A DNA stretch of 11,735 nt from JBEKLJ01 sp050010255. GTDB taxonomy: Bacteria; Acidobacteriota; Terriglobia; Bryobacterales; Bryobacteraceae. The position numbers were made by a program, and so were the translations under genes. Every line of letters starts with the position of its first letter. The stretch's first letter is position 1. Below the pieces are notes generated by a model. The model saw only the letters and a program-made list of their open reading frames with translations, had not been told where the DNA came from and made no database searches. Below, piece after piece: positions 6,501 to 11,735 of this stretch. Location: NCBI GenBank assembly GCA_050010255.1, contig JBEKLJ010000109.1:1-11735 (forward strand), written 5' to 3'.

Positions 6501-8241
6501 CCGATGTCCACCCCCGTCGTGACAGATCCCAGTAGATTACCGCGCCGGCGGCGACGCCCAGGGCGACGAGCGACAGCCCCAGCGCGGTCTCGTTGAGCAG
6601 CAGCTTGCCGATGCCGAACAGCCAACCGTAAATCAGGACGGCGCCGCAGATCCAGGCCAGCAGGTTGCGCCAGCCATCGCGCGACGGCGTCACCTCAGGC
6701 GTCAGCCGCGCCACCTCCCGCCAGCCCGCCAGAGAGGGCCGCGTGCGGCGATAGAACGCCATCAGCGTGTCTAGCTTCTCCGGCGGCGTCAGCAGCGTGA
6801 CCGCCAGCCAAACTACCGTCGTGACGGAGACGGTCACTATCATGACCCAGGCGAAATCGAGCGGCTTGTCGATGTCCAGGCCGTGCAGGACCAGCGTGAC
6901 CGAGACCACGAAGGCCGAAACCATCGCCGCAACCTCGCTCCAGGCGTTGATCCGCCACCAGTACCACCGTAGCAGCAGCACCAGGCCAGTGCCGGCGCCG
7001 ATCACCAGCAGCAGCTTCCAGGCGAACGCAATCGAGGTGAAGTAGTGCGTCACGATGGCGGAGCAAATGGTCAGCAGGACGGTGGCGAGCTGAGACGCCC
7101 GCACGTAGTGCTTCTCGCTGGCGTTCTTCTTCCAGAAGCGCCGGTAGAAGTCGTTGATCAGGTAGCTGGCGCCCCAGTTGAGCTGGGTGGCCACGGTGGA
7201 CATGTACGCGGCCGCGAACGCGGCCAGCATCAGCCCGCGCAGCGACGGCGGCAACTGGTGGATCATCACCTGCACGTAGCCCTGCTCCGGGTCCTTGAGG
7301 CCCGGATACAGAATCAGGGAGACCAGCCCCACCAGAATCCACGGCCAGGGCCGGAGGGCGAAATGGGCGATGTTGAACCACAGCGTCGCCAGCAGCGAGT
7401 GACGCTCGTCGCGGGCGCAGAACATGCGTTGGGCGACGTAGCCGCCCCCGCCCGGCTCGGCGCCCGGGTACCAGCTCGCCCACCAGCTCATGCCGATGTA
7501 GACGAAAAACGTCAGCAGCGGTAGCAGCGTCGAGTCCGGGCTCGGGAGGAAGTTGAGCGCCGAGCTGCGGCCGGCCAGGGCAAGTTTCGCCTTCATGCCC
7601 TCGATGCCGCCCACTGCGCCCAGGGCGAACACGGCCAGCACAATCACCATGCCCATCTTGATGACGAACTGGACCAGGTCGGTGACCAGCACGCCCCAGA
7701 GGCCCGACAGCGTCGAGATGAACGAGGTCACCGCGATGATGCCGAGAACGATGAGGAGCGCTTGCGTCTTGCCAATGCCCAGCACGGCGGCCAGGATCTT
7801 GGTCATGGCCAGGTTGACCCAGCCGAGCACGATGCAGTTGATCGGAAGCCCCAGATACAGGGCGCGAAAGCCGCGCAGGAACGCGGCGGGGCGGCCGGAG
7901 TAGCGGATCTCGGCAAACTCGACGTCGGTCATGACGCCGGCGCGCCGCCACAGGCGGGCGTAAAAGAAGACTGTCAGCATCCCGCCCGCCACCATGTTCC
8001 ACCAGAGCCAGTTGCCGGCTATGCCGTCCCTGGCCACCAGGCCCGTCACGGCTAGCGGCGTGTCGGCCGCAAAAGTGGTGGCCACCATCGACGTGCCGGC
8101 CAGCCACCAGGGGACGTTGCGCCCCGAGAGGAAGAACTCGCCGACGTTCCGGCCCGCGCGGGACTTGTAGTAGAAGCCTATGGCCAGGTTGAGCAGGAAG
8201 TAGAGCGCGATAACGGCCCAATCGATCGCGGTGAGCTGCAC
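6490..8241 (-). CDS. Sodium:solute symporter (SSS family)
   Basis: This 583-residue inner-membrane carrier of the SSS family (PF00474) couples uptake of a small solute to sodium. It resembles the SGLT-like branch common in Acidobacteriota and Planctomycetota. The N-terminal hallmark FFLSGRNVPWWLAGTS is at 36-51, followed by ATTFAADTPLAVTG at 54-67. The family signature MSTVATQLNWGASYLINDFY is at 347-366, with the Ser/Thr pair that usually lines the sodium site. About thirteen to fourteen hydrophobic segments are visible, and the length suits the family. The start is GTG at 8241, where the LTAIDWAVIALYF sequence opens TM1. No Shine-Dalgarno fits it; instead TATAAT stands six bases upstream. 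It is first in the minus-strand run and overlaps the GH-like gene by 11 bp, so it probably imports a product of the secreted enzymes. The substrate (a sugar, uronate or deoxy-sugar) cannot be told. Confidence 0.92.
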   Translation of the reverse strand: MQLTAIDWAVIALYFLLNLAIGFYYKSRAGRNVGEFFLSGRNVPWWLAGTSMVATTFAADTPLAVTGLVARDGIAGNWLWWNMVAGGMLTVFFYARLWRRAGVMTDVEFAEIRYSGRPAAFLRGFRALYLGLPINCIVLGWVNLAMTKILAAVLGIGKTQALLIVLGIIAVTSFISTLSGLWGVLVTDLVQFVIKMGMVIVLAVFALGAVGGIEGMKAKLALAGRSSALNFLPSPDSTLLPLLTFFVYIGMSWWASWYPGAEPGGGGYVAQRMFCARDERHSLLATLWFNIAHFALRPWPWILVGLVSLILYPGLKDPEQGYVQVMIHQLPPSLRGLMLAAFAAAYMSTVATQLNWGASYLINDFYRRFWKKNASEKHYVRASQLATVLLTICSAIVTHYFTSIAFAWKLLLVIGAGTGLVLLLRWYWWRINAWSEVAAMVSAFVVSVTLVLHGLDIDKPLDFAWVMIVTVSVTTVVWLAVTLLTPPEKLDTLMAFYRRTRPSLAGWREVARLTPEVTPSRDGWRNLLAWICGAVLIYGWLFGIGKLLLNETALGLSLVALGVAAGAVIYWDLSRRGWTSVAE

Positions 8242-8247
8242 CTGGAG

Positions 8248-8253
8248 ATTATA
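8248..8253 (-). promoter_or_regulatory. Putative -10 box for the catabolic run
   Basis: The minus strand reads TATAAT, a perfect sigma-70 type -10 hexamer, ending six bases before the symporter GTG at 8241. Transcription from it would begin at or within a base of the start codon, giving a leaderless message. No good -35 hexamer lies 15-19 bases upstream; that stretch is GC-only. In GC-rich sequence a perfect hexamer at this position is unlikely by chance but not impossible. Confidence 0.4.
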
Positions 8254-8352
8254 GCGGGAGGGCCGCTAACCGCGCGGGCGCCAGGGTTGTCCAATACAGG
8301 ATCATTCCTGGGTTGCAGAATGCCCGGCCGCCGTCGGTGTATCATCAGACGG

Positions 8353-8658
8353 ATGGTCACGCTGCTCCACGTCCTGCACGTCCCGCTGGCGCTGGTCTGC
8401 GGCTGGACGCTCGGCGCGCTGGTGCGGAAGCGCAGGCTGGCGTTCTGGCAGGCTTACGCGCTGGCGCTCGCGCCCGGCGTGCTCCTCGCGCTCGGCACGG
8501 CGGTTCTCCGCACCGGCGTCAGCCCTCGCAACGAGCAGCCCTGGCAGGGCCTCCTGCTGTGGGCGACCTGGTCCGCGCTGGGTGTGCTGCAAGGCTGGAA
8601 GTACCGGCGCCGCGCCAAGCCCCTCACCACGCTGGGCCTCTCGGAACGCGACCGCTGA
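8353..8658 (+). CDS. Small three-helix membrane protein, unknown function
   Basis: I do not recognise a family for this 101-residue protein. Three hydrophobic segments lie at about 3-24, 31-52 and 63-81. The basic clusters RKRR (25-28) and KYRRRAK (83-89) both fall on the same predicted side, which by the positive-inside rule gives an N-out, C-in protein. Nearly every codon ends in G or C, like the flanking genes, and this supports real coding. The frame is open from 8287, but I chose the ATG at 8353 because the earlier residues are Arg/Cys-rich and break the first helix. The ATG at 8320 is possible. The ribosome binding site is weak (GACGG directly before the ATG). The gene is divergent from the symporter, with 111 bp between starts, and converges on pheT. 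Confidence 0.6.
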   Translation: MVTLLHVLHVPLALVCGWTLGALVRKRRLAFWQAYALALAPGVLLALGTAVLRTGVSPRNEQPWQGLLLWATWSALGVLQGWKYRRRAKPLTTLGLSERDR

Positions 8659-8706
8659 GGACTTTCGCCTCCCGCGGGCTGCCCACTGTCGGCCTCCGCT
8701 GTCGGC

Positions 8707-8722
8707 GCGCGGCGCTCCGCGC
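8707..8722. terminator. GC hairpin between convergent genes, possible weak terminator
   Basis: GCGCGG and CCGCGC form a six-bp stem around a four-base loop in the 66-bp gap between the small membrane gene and the end of pheT. No T-run follows on either strand, so intrinsic termination is not supported beyond the hairpin itself. Such stems also arise by chance in GC-rich DNA. Confidence 0.25.
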
Positions 8723-8724
8723 CC

Positions 8725-11073
8725 CTAGACCCGCAGCTCGTACCCCTGCTCGCGCATGCCCTCGATGATGCGGGTGCGGATGACGCCCACCTCATCGAGC
8801 GAAAGCGTGTGGTCGGCCGCCGCCAGCGTCAGCCGGAAAGACACGCTCTGCATCCCCTCCGGAATCGGCGGGCCGGAGTAGCGCCGCTGGAACTCGATCG
8901 AGACCAGCGCCGCGCCGGCCAGCGCCGCCACGCGCTTCTCCAGGTCTCCGGCCAGCTCTCGCAGGCCAGCCACCACTGAAAGGTCGAAGGCGCTCGCCGG
9001 ATAGCGCTGAATCGGCCGGAACCGCTTCTGGGGCGGCCGCAGTTGCTCGACCCGCCTCAAGTCCACATCGAGCACCGCGCCGCGCCCCTCCAGGAGCGCC
9101 GGCTCGAGCTCGAACAGCCGGCCCACCACGGCGCCCTGCCAGAGCACCTCGGCCGCGCGCGCCGGATGCTCGAAGCGCCGCGGCGCCGCCGGACGCACTT
9201 CGGCGCCCGGCATCAGGCACTCGGCCATGCGCTTCAACTCCAGGAGGGCGCCCGCGCCATCCTCCCGCGTGTAGATCGCCGCCGCCAGGTGCGGGATCTC
9301 CGTGGGCAGGCCATCGGCCAGGCGGGCCTCCCCGTGAATCTCGCGCCCGATCTCGAACAGCCGGAACGACCCAAAGTGCCTGGCGTTCTCGCGCAGGTTC
9401 TTGAGGATCCCCGGCAGCAGGCTGAGCCGCATCAGGCTCTGGTCCGCCGCGATCGGGTTCGCCACCCCCAGGTGGGCTTCCGGATCGAGGCCCAGTTCGC
9501 GCGCCTGCTCCTCGCTGATGAACGAGTAGTTCGAGACCTCGGTAAAGCCCTGTGCCGCCAGCATCGCCCGTACGCTGCGGTGGAACAGCCGATCCTCGTC
9601 CGAGGGCGGCGCGGTCACCGGCATCAGCGGCTCCCGCGGCGTGATCGAGTCGTACCCGATCATCCGCCCCACTTCCTCCGCCAGATCGTCCTTGATCGAG
9701 ACGTCCTTGGTGGCGCGCCAGCTCGGAACTGTGACCGAAAGAACCCCCGGCTCGGCTTCCGCAACGCCGAACTCGAGCCGCTCCAGAATGTCCCGCACCT
9801 CCGCGGCCTCGACGTGGCGGCCGAGCTTGCGGTCGAGCCAGCCCAGCGGCAGCCGGATCGGCGCCGCCGCCGACGCCGACGCCAGTTTGCGGCTGTCGGC
9901 CAGCCCGCCGACTACGCGGATGCCCGGCGAAACCTCCCGGAACAACTCGACCGCGCGCGCCAGTCCCCGCACTGTGTTCTCCGGGTCCTGCGCCTTCTCG
10001 AACCGCATGGAAGCGTCCGTGCGCAGCTTCAGGGCGGCCGAGGTCTTGCGTATGCTCGAAGCCTGGAAGCAGGCGCTTTCGAGCACCACCCGCTTGGTTC
10101 GCTCGCTGATCGAGCTGTCCAAGCCGCCCATCACGCCGGCGATCGCGATCGCTCCGCCGGCATCGGCAATCACCAAGTTGGCCGGGTCGAGGTGGTAAGC
10201 CTCATTGTTCAGGGCCACCACCAGTTCGCCCTCCCGCGCGCGCCTGACGTAGATTGTGTCCCCCTCGAGCAGGTCCGCATCGAAGGCGTGCATCGGCTCG
10301 GCCAGTTCGGCCATGACGTAGTTCGTGACGTCCACGATGTTGTTGATCGGGTTCAACCCGATCGCCTCGAGCCGGTATTGCAGCCACAGCGGCGAGGGTT
10401 GTACCGTCATGTCGTCGAACACCAGCGCGCTGTATCGCGGGCACAGCTCGAAGTCCTCGATCGCCACCCTGACCGGCGCCTCACCGGCCGGGATGAGGTC
10501 GAGCTTCACCGGGTCTCTCAGCCCCGTCCGCAGGATCGCGGCGATCTCCCGCGCCAGGCCCATGTGCCCCCACAGGTCCGGCCGGTGCGTCATCGACTTG
10601 TTGTCGATCTCGATGACCCAGTCCGGCCGGCAGCCCGGGATCGGCGCGCCCGGCTCGGCCTCGAACTCCAGAATCCCGGCGCCGTCGCGGTTGATGCCCA
10701 GCTCGGCGCCGCTGGCCAGCATGCCGTCGCTCTCGACGCCTTCGATGGCGATGCGCCCGATCTCGCGGCCGCCGAGGCTGGTTCCCGCGGGCACGTATGC
10801 GCTCGTCATCCCGGCGCGGCAGTTCGGCGCGCCGCAGACCACCGTCCTGGCGCCATAGCGGCCCGTCTCGACCACCGTCTTGAGGTTGTGCGCGCTGCCG
10901 GGGATCGGCTCGGCGCTCACCACCCGCGCCGCGCAGACCCGCTCCAGGTGCGCGGCGTAAGCGTGCACTCCTTCGCACTCGGCCGTCTTCATCGTGATCA
11001 GGCGGCCGAGCTTCACCGGGTCGGCGTCGAGACCGGCAACCAGCTCCGCCAGCCAGTTGTAGGAAAAGAGCAT
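8725..11073 (-). CDS. pheT: Phenylalanine-tRNA ligase beta subunit
   Basis: This 782-residue protein is the beta chain of the cytoplasmic alpha2beta2 enzyme that charges tRNA-Phe. The domains follow in the normal order. The EMAP-like tRNA-binding domain spans about 40-150 (VVCGAPNCRAGM, then GVESDGMLAS). The B3/B4 region, which carries the editing site in known enzymes, spans about 205-395, with NPINNIVDVTNYVM at 241-254, HAFDAD and VMGGLDS. B5 spans about 404-478 (IKDDLAEEVGRMIGYDSI). The catalytic-like domain covers about 490-685, and the FDX-ACB anticodon-binding domain about 688-782, ending in IIEGMREQGYELRV. The length matches the bacterial norm of just under 800. The ATG at 11073 gives MLFSYNWLAELV, the usual N-terminus. 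Ribosome binding is weak: GAGAGA lies directly before the ATG and AGAGGA further off. The gene follows pheS by 34 bp, so the two are almost certainly co-transcribed. Confidence 0.98.
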   Translation of the reverse strand: MLFSYNWLAELVAGLDADPVKLGRLITMKTAECEGVHAYAAHLERVCAARVVSAEPIPGSAHNLKTVVETGRYGARTVVCGAPNCRAGMTSAYVPAGTSLGGREIGRIAIEGVESDGMLASGAELGINRDGAGILEFEAEPGAPIPGCRPDWVIEIDNKSMTHRPDLWGHMGLAREIAAILRTGLRDPVKLDLIPAGEAPVRVAIEDFELCPRYSALVFDDMTVQPSPLWLQYRLEAIGLNPINNIVDVTNYVMAELAEPMHAFDADLLEGDTIYVRRAREGELVVALNNEAYHLDPANLVIADAGGAIAIAGVMGGLDSSISERTKRVVLESACFQASSIRKTSAALKLRTDASMRFEKAQDPENTVRGLARAVELFREVSPGIRVVGGLADSRKLASASAAAPIRLPLGWLDRKLGRHVEAAEVRDILERLEFGVAEAEPGVLSVTVPSWRATKDVSIKDDLAEEVGRMIGYDSITPREPLMPVTAPPSDEDRLFHRSVRAMLAAQGFTEVSNYSFISEEQARELGLDPEAHLGVANPIAADQSLMRLSLLPGILKNLRENARHFGSFRLFEIGREIHGEARLADGLPTEIPHLAAAIYTREDGAGALLELKRMAECLMPGAEVRPAAPRRFEHPARAAEVLWQGAVVGRLFELEPALLEGRGAVLDVDLRRVEQLRPPQKRFRPIQRYPASAFDLSVVAGLRELAGDLEKRVAALAGAALVSIEFQRRYSGPPIPEGMQSVSFRLTLAAADHTLSLDEVGVIRTRIIEGMREQGYELRV

Positions 11074-11084
11074 TCTCTCTCGAG

Positions 11085-11100
11085 TCCTCTGCGTCTCTGT
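11085..11100 (-). repeat. Purine-rich cagaga-type sequence in the pheS-pheT spacer
   Basis: On the minus strand the spacer reads ACAGAGACGCAGAGGA, with the units CAGAGA and CAGAGG repeated at a six- to seven-base step. It resembles purine-rich dispersed intergenic sequence of the 'cgcagagacgcagagg' kind that I recall from several GC-rich and environmental genomes. Only one copy is visible here, so its status as a dispersed repeat cannot be shown from this window. Confidence 0.3.
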
Positions 11101-11107
11101 ACTGAAA

Positions 11108-11735
11108 TCAAAACTGAGTAAGGAACCTCAGGTCGCCGCTCTGCAGCCACCGAATGTCGTCGATCGCGTAGCGCATCATGGCCAGCCGCGTCAGGCCCAG
11201 CCCGAACGCGAAGCCGTTCCACTCCTCCGGGTCGATGCCGCTCATCCGCAGCACGTTCGGGTGCACCAGCCCGCACGGCAGCAGCTCTACCCACCCGCCC
11301 TGCTTGCACACCGGACAGCCCGCGCCGCCGCAGATCAGGCACTGGATGTCCAGCTCGAAGCCGGGTTCGACGAACGGGAAATAACCGGGCCGCAACCGCA
11401 CCGTCACGTCGCGCCGGAAAATGTGCCCCAGCAACGCCTTCATGAAGTAGATCAGGTGGGCCACCGAGACCTCCCGGTCCACCATCATGCCCTCCAGTTG
11501 GTAGAAGGTGTGCTCGTGCGAGGGGTCCACCTCTTCGTTGCGGAACACCCGGCCAGGCGCGATCATCTTCAGCGGCGGGCCCAGCCGCTCCATGCCGCGC
11601 ACCTGCACCGGCGAGGTGTGCGTGCGCAACAGGTGGCCGTCCTTGAGCCAGAAGGTGTCTTGCATGTCCCGCGCCGGATGATTGCGCGGGATGTTCAGCG
11701 CGTCGAAGTTGCGGTACTCGGTCTCGACCTCGGGG
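11108..11735 (-). CDS. pheS: Phenylalanine-tRNA ligase alpha subunit, 5' end outside window
   Basis: These are the C-terminal 208 residues of the catalytic alpha chain; the frame stays open to the right edge. The ATG at 11665 lies inside the conserved NHPARDMQDTFWL and is not the start. The class II core is clear. Motif 2 appears as GRVFRNEEVDPSHEHTFYQL, followed by EGMMVD. Motif 3 appears as GFAFGLGLTRLAMMRYAI near the end, and the C-terminus LRFLTQF is typical. A CxxCxxxxCxxC cluster (CLICGGAGCPVC) lies in the middle of the fragment, before GGWVEL. Similar zinc-ribbon-like clusters occur in many bacterial PheS proteins (Bacillus type), so this is a subtype mark rather than an oddity. Full-length proteins are about 340 residues, so about 130 are missing. 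The gene is upstream of pheT in the usual order. Confidence 0.97.
   Translation of the reverse strand, partial: PEVETEYRNFDALNIPRNHPARDMQDTFWLKDGHLLRTHTSPVQVRGMERLGPPLKMIAPGRVFRNEEVDPSHEHTFYQLEGMMVDREVSVAHLIYFMKALLGHIFRRDVTVRLRPGYFPFVEPGFELDIQCLICGGAGCPVCKQGGWVELLPCGLVHPNVLRMSGIDPEEWNGFAFGLGLTRLAMMRYAIDDIRWLQSGDLRFLTQF

Noticed and set aside
6695..8221. A 508-codon alternate frame within the symporter gene, same strand
   Set aside because: It is Arg/Gly/Pro/His-rich and lacks membrane segments; the SSS frame has clear family signatures throughout.
8302..8592. Open frame on the minus strand opposite the small membrane gene
   Set aside because: It is Arg/Gln/Glu-rich low-complexity sequence with no motif; the plus-strand frame has helices and matching topology signals.
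9043..11121. A 692-codon open frame on the plus strand opposite pheT
   Set aside because: pheT on the other strand is unmistakable. The plus-strand translation is Arg/Pro/His-rich with no recognisable domain, as expected from the complement of GC-biased codons.

Overview
This 11.7-kb window is GC-rich bacterial chromosome, dense with genes, and holds no rRNA, tRNA, CRISPR array or insertion sequence that I can see. The gene mix suggests an Acidobacteriota-type organism (Solibacter/Bryobacter-like). It combines a DUF4861 protein, a secreted DUF1080 (3-keto-glycoside hydrolase) protein, a GH67/GH20-like secreted protein and a long sodium:solute symporter next to a kduD-type uronate cluster. The taxonomic assignment is inference from gene content, not from a marker.

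Layout. (1) Positions 2-898, plus strand: the 3' part of a DUF4861 gene whose start lies outside the window. (2) Positions 903-8241, minus strand: seven genes in one direction, read from high to low coordinates: SSS symporter, GH-like secreted protein, DUF1080 secreted protein, KduI/IolB-family isomerase, ExuT-like MFS transporter, kduD, and a metal-dependent cyclase of the kynurenine formamidase fold. Gaps are at most 61 bp and the first two genes overlap, so the run looks like one operon or two closely coupled ones. (3) Positions 8353-8658, plus strand: a small three-helix membrane protein, divergent from the symporter. (4) Positions 8725-11735, minus strand: pheT and the 3' two thirds of pheS, the usual pheST pair for phenylalanyl-tRNA synthetase.

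How the genes may work together. The catabolic run contains exported proteins that could act on glycosides or oligouronides, two carriers for different solutes, and cytoplasmic enzymes. KduD is recognised clearly: it reduces 2,5-diketo-3-deoxygluconate to 2-keto-3-deoxygluconate (KDG). The isomerase gene sits where kduI would be expected, but its active-site region reads more like IolB. No polysaccharide lyase, KDG kinase or KDPG aldolase lies in the window, so the true substrate (pectin, another uronate polymer or a plant glycoside) cannot be fixed from here.

Most of the window is understandable. The parts most worth a second look are the IolB-like isomerase paired with KduD, the shortened GH-like protein, the cyclase at the end of the run, and a TATAAT box placed so close to the symporter start that its transcript may be leaderless.
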